Source: B73-G16 sp964611295
GTDB lineage: Bacteria; Desulfobacterota; B13-G15
Assembly: GCA_964611295.1 (NCBI GenBank)
Contig: CAZSWV010000001.1
Span: 124,001 to 188,000 of the forward strand
Length of the DNA: 64,000 bases
Direction: 5' to 3'
Under the pieces are notes generated by a model that worked only from the letters and a program-made list of their open reading frames with translations, did not search any database and was not told the origin of the DNA. The position numbers were made by a program, and so were the translations under genes. Of this stretch, positions 23,939-32,918 are shown one piece after another (the first letter of the stretch is position 1; each line of letters opens with the position of its first letter).

Positions 23939-25088
23939 AGGTGGGAAGCCTCTGTTGGGGTATCCCCAGCAGGAAATTTCCACTCTTTATCCATCCCTTC
24001 AGGATTTCGGCGATCTCTTTGGCCTTTTTATAGCTCGAAAGAGGGACAGTCGGTATCTCCCTGCCTTCGAACTTCACATAGCCGCTTTTTAACTCCTTGT
24101 AGCTTACATAACCCAAGGGTCTGACCTCGCCTTGGGGATAATCGTAACCTAGGTCCACGATCTGGGTGAACAGGTCTTCATCCCCAAGCCCGGTGTAAAA
24201 GGCCATCTCCTCATCTAACACGGGTATGGGTATACCTATGCCCACGAATAAAGAAGGTCCATAGCCAAGGATACTGGCCCCTCTTAGCCAGTGCGGGCTC
24301 ATCTTCTTGAGGTCCCCTATCACAGCAAGGGTCCCAGCAGGTCCTATAGGTACCCCTTTTTCAGTCCGTTTGACGTGGGGGTTATGCTGGGTACCGTGCC
24401 AGACCACGTAACCTTCAGCTCCTCCCAAAAAGATCCGCGTGCCTATACCTATGGTACGGTAATAAGGATCCTTAAGGAGGGGGCTTAGTTGACCAGCGCT
24501 ACAATAGGTGATGTTTCCACCTCTGGGCTTGAGGACCCCCATGTAGGTATAGATGATCCGTTCAGAGAGGTTTATGGCACAGTTGTAGTTCTGGTAACAG
24601 TTCCTCGGGTTGAACAGAAAGGCATCCCTGAACTCGTCAAGGGTAAGATATATCTCCACCCTGCGGTTTGGATAACAGTCCGTACCATACCCTTCGGCCA
24701 CTAGGTGTACCCTCTTGCGCCTTACGAGGTCTTCGATCACATGTCCTCCACCGTATTCGAAGCTCCCGGGGTAGACCTTGTTAAGGGGATCGTCGAGGCT
24801 TGGCTCTGTTGCCCCTATGTAGATATCGACAGCCGCTAGACCTGCATAAGCGGGTACATTGTTTATCAACACCCTATGGGCCTTTATCCTCGGCTTGGTA
24901 TGGCCAAAGTTCAAAAAAGCCCCTGAGGAACACATAGGGGCAAAGGTCCCAGTGGTGACCACGTCTACCTCCTTAGCGGCCCTTTCGACCCCCTTTTTAC
25001 GGACTATCTCCACCATTTCCTCCGCGGTCACCACCACGACTTGTCCCCTTTGGATCTTCTCGTTTATCTCCTCAAAAGTCTTCCCCAT
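23937..25088 (-). CDS. Homocysteine biosynthesis protein (DUF39/HcyBio)
   Basis: Member of the HcyBio family (383 residues) that converts aspartate semialdehyde plus sulfide to homocysteine in methanogens and sulfate reducers. The conserved cysteines known from the methanogen protein appear at C53 (TFAPMCSSGAF) and C138 (GYGTDCYPNRR). The NIL/ferredoxin partner usually encoded beside or fused to it is not seen here. The ATG at 25088 lacks a ribosome-binding site, but a good promoter lies so close that the mRNA should be almost leaderless. The protein supports assignment to an anaerobic sulfur-metabolising lineage. Confidence 0.9.
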   Translation of the reverse strand: MGKTFEEINEKIQRGQVVVVTAEEMVEIVRKKGVERAAKEVDVVTTGTFAPMCSSGAFLNFGHTKPRIKAHRVLINNVPAYAGLAAVDIYIGATEPSLDDPLNKVYPGSFEYGGGHVIEDLVRRKRVHLVAEGYGTDCYPNRRVEIYLTLDEFRDAFLFNPRNCYQNYNCAINLSERIIYTYMGVLKPRGGNITYCSAGQLSPLLKDPYYRTIGIGTRIFLGGAEGYVVWHGTQHNPHVKRTEKGVPIGPAGTLAVIGDLKKMSPHWLRGASILGYGPSLFVGIGIPIPVLDEEMAFYTGLGDEDLFTQIVDLGYDYPQGEVRPLGYVSYKELKSGYVKFEGREIPTVPLSSYKKAKEIAEILKGWIKSGNFLLGIPQQRLPT

Positions 25089-25097
25089 GGAAGGAAA

Positions 25098-25127
25098 AGA
25101 TTACCCTTGGGTGCTTAAAGAGGTCAA
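25098..25127 (-). promoter_or_regulatory. Promoter of the homocysteine biosynthesis gene
   Basis: On the minus strand TTGACC (25127-25122) and TAATCT (25103-25098) are 18 bp apart. The predicted start of transcription is about three bases before the ATG at 25088, which has no Shine-Dalgarno, so a leaderless mRNA is likely. Confidence 0.65.
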
Positions 25128-25140
25128 GAGAGGTCGATGT

Positions 25141-25155
25141 AGGCCTAAGGAGGTT
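25141..25155. repeat. 15-bp repeat, copy 1 (AGGCCTAAGGAGGTT)
   Basis: Identical to 35761-35775. Both copies lie directly after the stop codon of a minus-strand gene, here the cNMP-binding protein gene. Function unknown; chance is possible. Confidence 0.4.
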
Positions 25156-25157
25156 GG

Positions 25158-25628
25158 TTATCCATAGGAAACGATCTTCATTTCGGCTTCGGTGATGATT
25201 TCAGAAGCTACCAGTTGGTATGCCTTTTTTAACCTCTGGGCCAATACCCGCAATAGGTTTCGAGCCAAAATCAGACCGTCAGCCGAAGGAGTGGCCAAAA
25301 GCCTCATGAGGGCTTCTACAGGGACCTTCAAGGCCTTTGTATCGGAAAGGGCAATCGCCGTACTGACGTGTACCGGAGGATCGGCCAATGCCATGAAGCC
25401 AAACACTTCGCCTGGATCGGACAACAGGAAATGTATACCGCTTCTCCCCTCGGCTGGGATATGGACGTCCACTTTCCCTTCTTCTAAGACGTAAAGCCCA
25501 GTTGCCTCATCGCCCACCGTGAAGATCACTTCGCTTGCCTTGAACTCCTTTTGTTCACTTGCTGATGCAATGCGTTCCAGGGCCTCTAAACTTATACCCT
25601 TGAAAAGTTCCGTTTCTTTGACGATCAT
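25158..25628 (-). CDS. Cyclic-nucleotide-binding domain protein without DNA-binding domain
   Basis: Single CRP/FNR-type sensor domain of 156 residues: LFKGISLEALERIA opening, GDEATGLYVLEEGKVDV beta-roll and GEVFGFMALADPPVHVSTAIAL phosphate-binding-cassette region. The usual arginine-serine pair of cAMP-binding cassettes is not clear (PPVHVST), so the ligand may not be cAMP. The C-terminal helix ends without a helix-turn-helix, so it cannot act as a normal CRP regulator and may be a partner or redox/energy sensor. GGAGGTGATAGAGA precedes the ATG. Confidence 0.82.
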   Translation of the reverse strand: MIVKETELFKGISLEALERIASASEQKEFKASEVIFTVGDEATGLYVLEEGKVDVHIPAEGRSGIHFLLSDPGEVFGFMALADPPVHVSTAIALSDTKALKVPVEALMRLLATPSADGLILARNLLRVLAQRLKKAYQLVASEIITEAEMKIVSYG

Positions 25629-25694
25629 TCTCTATCACCTCCTTTCCTTTTTGGGACTTTAGCCCGCTGTGGGCCCTTGTCAAGGAGAGCAGAG

Positions 25695-26804
25695 GTGGGC
25701 TTTAGGTTCAAGTTGATAAAGGAAACGCCCTTCGGAAGGGTGGGGGAGATAGAGACACCACATGGGTCTTTTGAAACGCCGGTGTTCATGCCGGTGGGCA
25801 GCAAAGGTTCCGTCAAGGCCATAAGCCCTCGCGACCTAGAAGCCCTGGGGGCCAAGGTGATCCTAAGCAACACTTATCACCTCTACCTTAGACCTGGTAT
25901 AGAGGTGATACGTGAAGTGGGGGGACTACACAAGTTCATGGGCTGGAGAGGAGCCATATTGACCGACAGCGGTGGGTATCAGGTCTTTAGCCTCTGTAAG
26001 TTTTCCAGGGTTTTAGAAGAAGGGGTCGAGTTTCGTTCCCACCTCGACGGTTCCTTACATTTGCTTACACCGGAAAAAGTGGTTCAAATTCAGGCCGAAC
26101 TCGGCGTGGACATAGCTATGGTCCTGGACGAATGCCTTCCTTACCCTGTGGAAAGGTCAAGGGCGAAGGCCTCCGTTGAGCTTAACCTTCGATGGGCCAA
26201 AAGGGCCAAAAACGCCTGGAAGGCAGAAGGGGCGTTGTTCGGGATCGTACAGGGAAGTGTCTTCATGGATTTACGAAAGCAATGCATCGAAGGGCTCCTG
26301 GAACTGGACTTCCACGGATACGCCCTTGGGGGCTTGAGCGTAGGTGAACCAAAGGAGCTGACCTGGGACGTAGTCCAATACAGCTGTGAGCTACTCCCTA
26401 AGGACAAACCCAGATACCTAATGGGAATGGGTACCCCAGAGGACATCTTAGAAGGTGTAAAAAGGGGGATAGACATGTTTGACTGCGTCCTGCCCACAAG
26501 GTTCGGCAGGACCGGCTACCTCTTTACCCGATGGGGCGTGATGAACATAAAACACGCCCGCTACGCCCATGACCCTGCCCCAATAGACCCTGATTGCAAT
26601 TGTTATACCTGTAAAAACTTCTCAAGGGCTTATTTAAGACACCTGTTCCTATCTAGAGAGCTCCTTTCTTACTACCTAAATACCCTCCACAACCTCCACT
26701 ACTACCTCCAACTGATGGAACAGATACGCAAGGCCCTCCGAGAAGACCGGTTCCCCGAATTCACGGAAAGTTTCCACCGCCAAAGGGAAAAAATAGCCCC
26801 TTGA
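25695..26804 (+). CDS. tgt: Queuine tRNA-ribosyltransferase
   Basis: Replaces G34 with preQ1 in tRNAs with GUN anticodons. Visible are the substrate-binding TDSGGYQVFS, the IVQGS segment, the nucleophile region LPTRFGRTG and the zinc site CNCYTC with a downstream His. At 369 residues it is full-length. The GTG at 25695 has AAGGAG seven bases upstream; a TTG at 25677 is rejected for lack of a site. It stands alone between the divergent cNMP gene and the fur-feo genes, whose promoter overlaps its stop codon. Confidence 0.97.
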   Translation: MGFRFKLIKETPFGRVGEIETPHGSFETPVFMPVGSKGSVKAISPRDLEALGAKVILSNTYHLYLRPGIEVIREVGGLHKFMGWRGAILTDSGGYQVFSLCKFSRVLEEGVEFRSHLDGSLHLLTPEKVVQIQAELGVDIAMVLDECLPYPVERSRAKASVELNLRWAKRAKNAWKAEGALFGIVQGSVFMDLRKQCIEGLLELDFHGYALGGLSVGEPKELTWDVVQYSCELLPKDKPRYLMGMGTPEDILEGVKRGIDMFDCVLPTRFGRTGYLFTRWGVMNIKHARYAHDPAPIDPDCNCYTCKNFSRAYLRHLFLSRELLSYYLNTLHNLHYYLQLMEQIRKALREDRFPEFTESFHRQREKIAP

Positions 26805-26830
26805 CAGTACACCCTTACGGAGATTACCTT
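26801..26830 (+). promoter_or_regulatory. Putative fur-feoAB promoter
   Basis: TTGACA (26801-26806) overlaps the tgt stop codon; TACCTT (26825-26830), 18 bp further, is a weak -10. Transcription would start near 26837, inside the Fur box and four bases before the fur ATG. Confidence 0.5.
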
Positions 26831-26836
26831 TTAATT

Positions 26837-26855
26837 GAAAATGAAAACCATTATC
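26837..26855. promoter_or_regulatory. Fur box at the fur-feoAB start
   Basis: The 19-mer GAAAATGAAAACCATTATC matches the classical Fur box GATAATGATAATCATTATC at 16 of 19 positions. It spans the fur ATG (26841) and the predicted transcription start, an ideal place for autorepression by iron-loaded Fur. Confidence 0.8.
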
Positions 26856-27260
26856 AAAAAAAGGCGTTGGAGTTCGCGTAGGGAGTTGCTTTTGGAGTTG
26901 TTGCAGAGGGAAGGGGGGCATGTAGATGCGGAGGCCCTTTATAGGAAGGCCAAGGAGTTGTGTCCGACGATAGGTCTTTCTACGGTTTATCGGAATTTGC
27001 GGCTTTTCAAGGACCTTGGGCTTGTTAAGGAGTTGCAGCTTAAGGCTGGGCATGCCCATTATGAACCGGTAAAGAGGACTGAGCACGGTCATTTCGTTTG
27101 TGGAAATTGTGACAAGGTGATGGAGTTCACCAGTGGTCTTATGGTTGAGCTCAAACGGGAACTGGAGAAGCGTTTTGGGGTTAAGGTGGAAGGGATGGAG
27201 ATAAGGGTTGAAGGCCTTTGTCCCGAATGTTTGAAGGCAAGTGAAGATGCTGACACTTGA
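26841..27260 (+). CDS. fur: Fur-family metalloregulator
   Basis: Ferric uptake regulator family protein, 139 residues. An N-terminal winged helix (GLSTVYRNLRLFKDLGLVKEL) is followed by a dimerisation domain with HAHYEP, EHGHFVCGNC and GLCPEC, giving two CxxC pairs for structural zinc and the HxH ligands of the sensing site. Coupling to feoA/feoB and an overlying Fur box indicate iron sensing rather than zinc or peroxide. The ATG at 26841 has no Shine-Dalgarno; the TTG at 26835 is alternative. The 3' end overlaps feoA. Confidence 0.93.
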   Translation: MKTIIKKRRWSSRRELLLELLQREGGHVDAEALYRKAKELCPTIGLSTVYRNLRLFKDLGLVKELQLKAGHAHYEPVKRTEHGHFVCGNCDKVMEFTSGLMVELKRELEKRFGVKVEGMEIRVEGLCPECLKASEDADT

Positions 27261-27477
27261 TCAAGTGCCTCCGGGCAAAAGCGTTGAGGTGCTTTCCATC
27301 GAAGGGGGCCACCACTGTCGGCAGAGGCTTATGAGGTTAGGACTTCGGCCTGGGGTGGTGTTGAAGGTCCTAAGAAGCGCTCCTTTTTCAGGGCCTATCC
27401 TTGTAGAAGGGGAAGACGGCACCTTCATGATAGGCAGGGGGATGGCCTCCAGGGTGGTGGTGAGGGAAGTAGGATGA
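27247..27477 (+). CDS. feoA: Ferrous iron transport protein A
   Basis: Small SH3-like cytoplasmic protein (76 residues) that supports FeoB. The SIEGG-RQRLMRLGLRPGVVLKVL pattern and a closing IGRGMASRVVV are typical. The ATG at 27247 is preferred with AAGG upstream; a GTG two codons earlier also fits. It overlaps fur by 14 bp and feoB by 4 bp, so the three are one transcript. Confidence 0.93.
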   Translation: MLTLDQVPPGKSVEVLSIEGGHHCRQRLMRLGLRPGVVLKVLRSAPFSGPILVEGEDGTFMIGRGMASRVVVREVG

Positions 27478-29369
27478 AGCTTGTCCTTGTTGGACAGCCC
27501 AATTGCGGTAAAAGCACCATCTTTAACTACCTTGTCGGCTATAGGGCTGTATCGGCCAACTTTCCTGGTTCGACCGTGAAGTACACAAGCGGGAAGTTGA
27601 GGTTAGGTGGTAGGGAGTTTGAGTGTGTAGACCTTCCCGGGACTTATTCCCTTTCTGGATTTGACCCTGCTGAGAAGGAGGTAAGGCGTTACCTCTTAGA
27701 GGAGAGCTATGACGTCATACTTAACGTGGTTGACGCCTCCCTTTTGGGAAGGGGACTGGAACTCACCTTAGAGCTTCTGGAGTTAGAGAGGCCTATGGTG
27801 TTGATCCTCAATATGATAGACGAGGCAGAGAGAAAAGGGATAGCCATAGACGAGAAAAGGCTCGAGAGGGTCCTAGGTGTCCCCGTTGTGAAGACCATAG
27901 GCCATAGGGGTATAGGGTTAACCGAGGTCATAAACCAGGCCATAAGGGCGAAAGAAGAAGGATTAAAAGGCCATCTTTTGCCTTTCAGCCGGGACGTAGA
28001 AGGGGTAATAAGACGGGCTATGGAATACTTGACGTCTTCCGAATGCACAAAAGGACTACCCCTTAGGTTTGTGGCCATAAGGGCCCTTGAGAGGGACGAG
28101 GGGTTTAGAGAGGAGGACCCATTTTTAGAACAATTGCGCCAGCTTCTGGAGTTACGCCACGGCAAACCGTCAGACGTGGTCATATCCTCAGAACGCCACG
28201 CCCTCACCATGTGGCTATATGAGCAAGTGGCCAAAGTCCTTCATCCTCCAAAGGTGAGTTTCCGTGACAAAATAGACGCATGGCTTACACACCCTGTGTT
28301 TGGTTACGTCTTTTTGGCCTTTACCTTCTTTGGGCTCTTCTATGGGGTTTTCGTAGTAGGGGAAAGGTTAGAGGAAGCCCTATTAGAAAGGTTAGGGAAG
28401 GTAACCGATGCCGTTTGGGGTTTAAAAGGGAACGGAGCTACAGGAGCAGTATTACAGGGTGCATTAGAAGGATTACTGGCAGGGATAGGGATTGTACTTC
28501 CCTACTTAGTACCGTTCCTCTTCGCCCTGGCTTTCCTTGAGGATTCCGGATATCTGCCTCGTATAGCTTTTTTGATGGATTCTTTCATGCACAAGATAGG
28601 TTTACACGGGAAGTCGGTCCTACCTTTCCTCATGGGTTATGGTTGCAGTGTGCCAGCAGTTATGGCCACAAGGATCCTCGAGTCCGAAAGGGACAGGGTG
28701 ATTACCGCGGTCCTTTCCACCTTCATACCGTGTTCTGCACGGACAGTGATCATCCTGGCCTTAGTTTCCTCTACCCTAGGTCCCTTTTACGCCCTGGCCA
28801 TATATTTAGGGAATATTTTAGTAGTAGGTTTTTTGGGCAGGATCCTTGCCTCTTTCTATAAAGAAGTAAGCCCAGGGTTGATCTTGGAAGTACCTAGATA
28901 CCAGTTGCCAAGCCTACAGATGCTAGCGCTCAAGACGTGGTTACGGCTTAAGGAATTCATCGTCATGGCTTGGCCCCTTTTGGTGTTAGGCAGTTCGACC
29001 CTTGGGCTTTTGCACTTCTTCAAACTCGACCAAATGCTCAACAAAGGGCTTCGCATAATCACCTCTCCTTTGGGGCTACCGGAACTCGCAGGTGTTCCTT
29101 TGATCTTCGGCATCTTGAGGAAGGAAGCGGCCCTTGTTATGCTCTATCAGGCCTTGGGGACGAAAAACCCTGTTGACCTTTTGGGGATGGAAGGGGTTCT
29201 GACCTTTACGGTTTTTGTCACCTTTTTCGTCCCCTGTGTGGCAACGCTTGGGGTTCTGACAAAGGAAGTGGGGATAAAGAAGACGGTAGGGGTAGGGGCT
29301 TTGGCCTTATTAGTGGCCTTTGCCCTGGGGGTTTTGAGCAGGGTAGTGTTCGGGTGGGTTTTCACATGA
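27474..29369 (+). CDS. feoB: Ferrous iron transporter FeoB
   Basis: GTP-gated Fe(II) importer, 631 residues. The N-terminal G domain has G1 GQPNCGKST (7-15), G2 FPGSTV, G3 DLPGTYSL and G4 NMID. About eight or more membrane helices follow in two gate domains with PCSART and a second FFVPCVATLG Cys-containing segment. Length is slightly short for the family but complete. It follows feoA with an ATGA overlap, and the Fur box upstream of fur predicts induction under iron limitation. Confidence 0.97.
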   Translation: MKLVLVGQPNCGKSTIFNYLVGYRAVSANFPGSTVKYTSGKLRLGGREFECVDLPGTYSLSGFDPAEKEVRRYLLEESYDVILNVVDASLLGRGLELTLELLELERPMVLILNMIDEAERKGIAIDEKRLERVLGVPVVKTIGHRGIGLTEVINQAIRAKEEGLKGHLLPFSRDVEGVIRRAMEYLTSSECTKGLPLRFVAIRALERDEGFREEDPFLEQLRQLLELRHGKPSDVVISSERHALTMWLYEQVAKVLHPPKVSFRDKIDAWLTHPVFGYVFLAFTFFGLFYGVFVVGERLEEALLERLGKVTDAVWGLKGNGATGAVLQGALEGLLAGIGIVLPYLVPFLFALAFLEDSGYLPRIAFLMDSFMHKIGLHGKSVLPFLMGYGCSVPAVMATRILESERDRVITAVLSTFIPCSARTVIILALVSSTLGPFYALAIYLGNILVVGFLGRILASFYKEVSPGLILEVPRYQLPSLQMLALKTWLRLKEFIVMAWPLLVLGSSTLGLLHFFKLDQMLNKGLRIITSPLGLPELAGVPLIFGILRKEAALVMLYQALGTKNPVDLLGMEGVLTFTVFVTFFVPCVATLGVLTKEVGIKKTVGVGALALLVAFALGVLSRVVFGWVFT

Positions 29370-30070
29370 AGGACATACCCCTTGAAAAAAGGATCATCTT
29401 TGCCCTTGACGTTCCCTCTTTTGAAGAGGCCAAAAGGTGGGTTGAGAGGTTAAGCCCTTACATCAAGTTTTACAAAGTGGGGCTTGAACTTTTTTTGGCC
29501 TGTGGTTTTCCCGTAGTGGAATGGATAAGGGAAAGAGGGTGTGAAGTTATGCTTGACCTCAAGCTTTTTGACATCCCTGCCACTGTTAAAAGGGCGATCT
29601 ACCAGATAAAGGATAGGGGCGTTACCTATACCACTGTACACGGCAACGACGGCATATTGCGGGCAGCTGTGGAGGCAAAAGGCGATCTGAAGGTATTAGC
29701 AGTCACAGTCCTCACGAGCCTTGACGAAAGTGACATCAAGGACCTGGGTTTCCAATGTAGCATTGAAGACCTGGTGCTTTCGAGGGCCAAGAGGGCTTTT
29801 GAGTTAGGGTGTGATGGGGTCGTTGCCTCGGGCAGAGAACTTAAGGCCATCAGGCATAAAATAGGCGAGGGACTTATAGTGGTCGTACCAGGCATTAGGC
29901 CCGTGGAGAACCGAGATATAGATGACCAGAAGAGGACTATCACCCTTAGAGAGGCCTTCATGTGGGGGGCTGATCATGTGGTGGTAGGTAGACCCCTTAG
30001 GAATTCCCCTGAGCCTGAGAAGACTGCCCAGAGGATGTTGGAAGAGGTAAAGGAGGTCCTTGGGATATGA
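29366..30070 (+). CDS. pyrF: Orotidine 5'-phosphate decarboxylase
   Basis: Final step of UMP synthesis. The barrel carries FALDVPSFEEA, YKVGLELF, the catalytic tetrad segment DLKLFDIPATV and a phosphate-binding end VVPGIRP and VVGRPL. At 234 residues it is the short bacterial type. The start at 29366 uses the ATGA overlap with feoB. No other pyrimidine gene is nearby. Confidence 0.97.
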   Translation: MKDIPLEKRIIFALDVPSFEEAKRWVERLSPYIKFYKVGLELFLACGFPVVEWIRERGCEVMLDLKLFDIPATVKRAIYQIKDRGVTYTTVHGNDGILRAAVEAKGDLKVLAVTVLTSLDESDIKDLGFQCSIEDLVLSRAKRAFELGCDGVVASGRELKAIRHKIGEGLIVVVPGIRPVENRDIDDQKRTITLREAFMWGADHVVVGRPLRNSPEPEKTAQRMLEEVKEVLGI

Positions 30071-30423
30071 TCGTGCAGTGTGAGGCATGTGGTACCAAAT
30101 ACCGACTGGACGATGCCTTACTTAAGCCTAAAGGCACAAAGGTACGATGTAGCCGCTGTGGATTTATTTGGACCATATATCCCGATAGGGGTGAACTTTC
30201 CGCCTTTCCAGAAAAGGTCGAAGGTAAAAAGGCCAAATGGTACCTTTGGGTTTTGGCTCCTGTAGGTGTGGTGGTCGCTTTGGCCCTTATAGGATGGTTT
30301 TTCCCTGAAGAGCTCCTTTACTTTGTGGAGGTTTTAAGAGAGGAGTTCAAGAAAATAGGGCTAGGCATCTCGCGACTATTGCCTCAAGGTATGCAGCTTC
30401 TTCAAACTTGCCCCTTTTCCTGA
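30067..30423 (+). CDS. MJ0042-type zinc-ribbon membrane protein
   Basis: An N-terminal zinc ribbon with CEACGTKYRLDD and VRCSRCGFIWTI (two CxxC pairs) belongs to the MJ0042 finger family, followed by a linker and one transmembrane helix around residues 59-80. The remainder is short (118 residues total), where many homologues in delta-proteobacteria have a longer C-terminal part. The start overlaps pyrF by ATGA. The last 77 bases overlap the convergent glycosyltransferase gene, so the exact end deserves care. Function is unknown. Confidence 0.78.
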   Translation: MIVQCEACGTKYRLDDALLKPKGTKVRCSRCGFIWTIYPDRGELSAFPEKVEGKKAKWYLWVLAPVGVVVALALIGWFFPEELLYFVEVLREEFKKIGLGISRLLPQGMQLLQTCPFS

Positions 30424-31180
30424 AGCCATTTATTGCTATTTGGGCCTTTTTAAGGAGCTCTTTTACCGTAAGGGCCTTCCACTCAGGGGGGAGTTCCCTT
30501 TGGCTTAGGACCTTCATTAAGGCCTTCACGCGCCATACATCCATCCCCCATTGGCGTGAGAGTTGATCGTGGTGGCCTCCGCGCTTTACGATAAGCTTTT
30601 GCGGAATGAGGTATATGGGCTCGACCGAGGATATCCTCAACCAGAGCTCATAGTCCTCGCAAAAGGGAAAGTTCTCGTCAAAGCCCCCTGATTCCTCCCA
30701 GAGCTCCCTTTTGAACATCACAGAAGAAGGGCTAATTATGCAAAGGGGAAGACAATAAGGGTAAATCCACCCTGAGTACTTTTGGTGCTTCTTTTTTGGA
30801 TTTACCCTTACACCCCGTCTGATCCAGATTTCATCCGTGTAGCATATCCTTGCTTCGGGGTGGTCTTGGAAAAAGGAGACCTGTTTTTCCAACTTCCGAG
30901 GGGTCCATAGGTCGTCCGAGTCCAAAAAGGCCAACAGTTCCCCTTGAGCCATGCTAGCTCCGTGATTCCTTGCAGCAGCTGGCCCACGGTTTGGTTGCCA
31001 TACGTACCTTATCCTCTTGTCCGCCAAAGCGGTGACGAGTTCTGCTGTGCCGTCTTCCGAACCGTCGTCTACTACGATGACCTCCAGATCCCTATAAGTT
31101 TGGCTTAGGACCGATTCGATGGCCTCCTTGAGGAAAGCCTTACGGTTAAAGGTGGGTATTACCACCGATACCCTAGGCAT
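30347..31180 (-). CDS. Glycosyltransferase family 2
   Basis: GT-A fold glycosyltransferase of 277 residues: VSVVIPTFNR opening, VVDDGSEDGTA nucleotide-binding segment, LLAFLDSDDLW metal-binding DxD and a CEDYELWLR acceptor-side motif. No membrane helix is seen, so it is probably soluble or peripheral. The sugar and acceptor are unknown. It is the last gene of a long minus-strand run, overlapping the adenine deaminase gene by 8 bp. Confidence 0.9.
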   Translation of the reverse strand: MPRVSVVIPTFNRKAFLKEAIESVLSQTYRDLEVIVVDDGSEDGTAELVTALADKRIRYVWQPNRGPAAARNHGASMAQGELLAFLDSDDLWTPRKLEKQVSFFQDHPEARICYTDEIWIRRGVRVNPKKKHQKYSGWIYPYCLPLCIISPSSVMFKRELWEESGGFDENFPFCEDYELWLRISSVEPIYLIPQKLIVKRGGHHDQLSRQWGMDVWRVKALMKVLSQRELPPEWKALTVKELLKKAQIAINGFRKRGKFEEAAYLEAIVARCLALFS

Positions 31181-32918
31181 CCTCCACTACTGGGACGAAT
31201 TGTCTCCTTTTTATGTCCACAAGCCCCCTTTCAGTGAGCCTTAAGTAAGGAAGTCCACTGAAGGGCAGAGTCTGTAAAAGGACGAAGCTGCTGCTGACCG
31301 AAGCCCCTAGGGTCCTTGCAGCTTCATCGAAGGCCTTTATTTCAGCTGCAAGTTCCTCCATGCTTTTGGGAGAGATTATACCCCATAGGGGCATGGGCAC
31401 CGAGGCGAGGACCTTTCCCTTCCTTACTGCAAAGAACCCCCCTTGGTGCTCCAAGAGGACCTTCACCGCAAAGGCCATTTCCTCTTCGTCAGTGCCAATT
31501 ACGAAGATGTTATTGGTGTCCCACGTAAGGCTTGTAGCCAAGGCCCCTTCCTTTAGCCCGAACCCTTTGACAAACCCCACCTTCATTTCTGGGGTTTCAG
31601 AATGTCTGGAGATCTGGGCAGCCTTCAGGACGTCCTGAGAGGGGTCAGCTGGTATGTTTCCAAAACGGGTCTGGAGGGATATGAAACCCTCTTCCGTTAT
31701 GGTCTCGTTCAGCAACTTTATCACCCTTACCCTTGCCATTGGACGGCTACAAGCTATGAAGAAGTCCGAAGGTTTTACCTCCTTCAACAAAAAAGTCCCT
31801 CGGACTCCTTGGGAGGAGACATGGGAAGGAAGGGGTTCGAGGAGCCTCCCGTTTTCCGCTATAAGCTTTCCGTCCTTTATAACTAACCTTACCTTCGGAC
31901 AATTCAGGTCTTCAAAGGCCACAAGGTCAGCCTTCCTGCCCGGGGCTATGAGTCCGAGGTCTCTCAGACCATAGTAAAGGGCCGGATTTAGGCTTACCAT
32001 CTTAATGGCATCAAAAGGTGAAAAGCCCAAGGAGATGGCCTCACGGATCAATAGATCTTGTACCCCTTGTTCGACTATAGTCTTTGGGTCAAGTAGGTCC
32101 GTACATAGCATCAAGTTCCGCATATCCTTTAGGCCTTTTAGCCCTCCCATAGCCTTAAGTTCGTTGCGGATGTACCCCCTCCTTATCATCACCGCTACGC
32201 CCAACCTCAATAGTTCCAAGGCCTCTTCGGCGTTTATGGGCTCGTGGCAAGAACTTATCCCTGTACAGAGATAGGCTTGTAACCTTCTACCCTTTGCACC
32301 AGCTGTATGTCCTTCAAGTCGCTTTTTCAATTTGGAAGTTTCTGCAAACCTCTCCAATAACTCGAGGTCTTTATCCAAAACCACCCTTGGCCAGTAGGTC
32401 TCTCCTAGGCCAAGGCAATTTTCCTCTGATACCGTTTCTTTGAAGGCTTCAAAAGGGAAACCAGCACTTTTTTCGAACTGGGGAAAAGGAGGGACAACAG
32501 AAGGGCAGAGGAAAAAGGCCCTGAAGGGCGTCCGGTTGATTTCTTCTAGAAACCATTTCACCGCTTCTGCCCCACCTGCGTTGGCCAACATGGCTATCTC
32601 GGTTATTACGGTTGTAGTCCCCCTTGGGACAGCCCAGCGGGCGTACTCCCTTACGTGGAAGACGAAGTCCAAATGGCAGTGGGGGTCTATAAAAGCAGGG
32701 CACACGTAAAGCCCCTTGAGATCAAGGACATAGGGAGCATCAAGTTCCCCTTCAAGCGCCCCTACATAAACGATCCTGTCCCCAAATACCAATATGTTGA
32801 CCTCTTCTCGTACCTCTTCCACCAAAAGGTCCAAAAGACGCACCCCTTTTATCACAAGGTCAGGTGGCCTATCACCCAAAACAACTTCTATGGCTTGTTT
32901 TAAAAAACTAGCCTCCAC
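31173..32918 (-). CDS. ade: Adenine deaminase
   Basis: Amidohydrolase converting adenine to hypoxanthine, full length at 581 residues. The composite domain starts IKGVRLLDLLVEEV; metal ligands are in PAFIDPHCHLD, the mid-barrel ITEIAML and GISSCHEPINAEEAL, and NPALYYGL closes the barrel. The C-terminal adenine-deaminase domain is present. The start overlaps the EamA transporter gene by 11 bp, so purine salvage with a linked exporter or importer is possible, by inference. Confidence 0.94.
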   Translation of the reverse strand: MEASFLKQAIEVVLGDRPPDLVIKGVRLLDLLVEEVREEVNILVFGDRIVYVGALEGELDAPYVLDLKGLYVCPAFIDPHCHLDFVFHVREYARWAVPRGTTTVITEIAMLANAGGAEAVKWFLEEINRTPFRAFFLCPSVVPPFPQFEKSAGFPFEAFKETVSEENCLGLGETYWPRVVLDKDLELLERFAETSKLKKRLEGHTAGAKGRRLQAYLCTGISSCHEPINAEEALELLRLGVAVMIRRGYIRNELKAMGGLKGLKDMRNLMLCTDLLDPKTIVEQGVQDLLIREAISLGFSPFDAIKMVSLNPALYYGLRDLGLIAPGRKADLVAFEDLNCPKVRLVIKDGKLIAENGRLLEPLPSHVSSQGVRGTFLLKEVKPSDFFIACSRPMARVRVIKLLNETITEEGFISLQTRFGNIPADPSQDVLKAAQISRHSETPEMKVGFVKGFGLKEGALATSLTWDTNNIFVIGTDEEEMAFAVKVLLEHQGGFFAVRKGKVLASVPMPLWGIISPKSMEELAAEIKAFDEAARTLGASVSSSFVLLQTLPFSGLPYLRLTERGLVDIKRRQFVPVVEDA

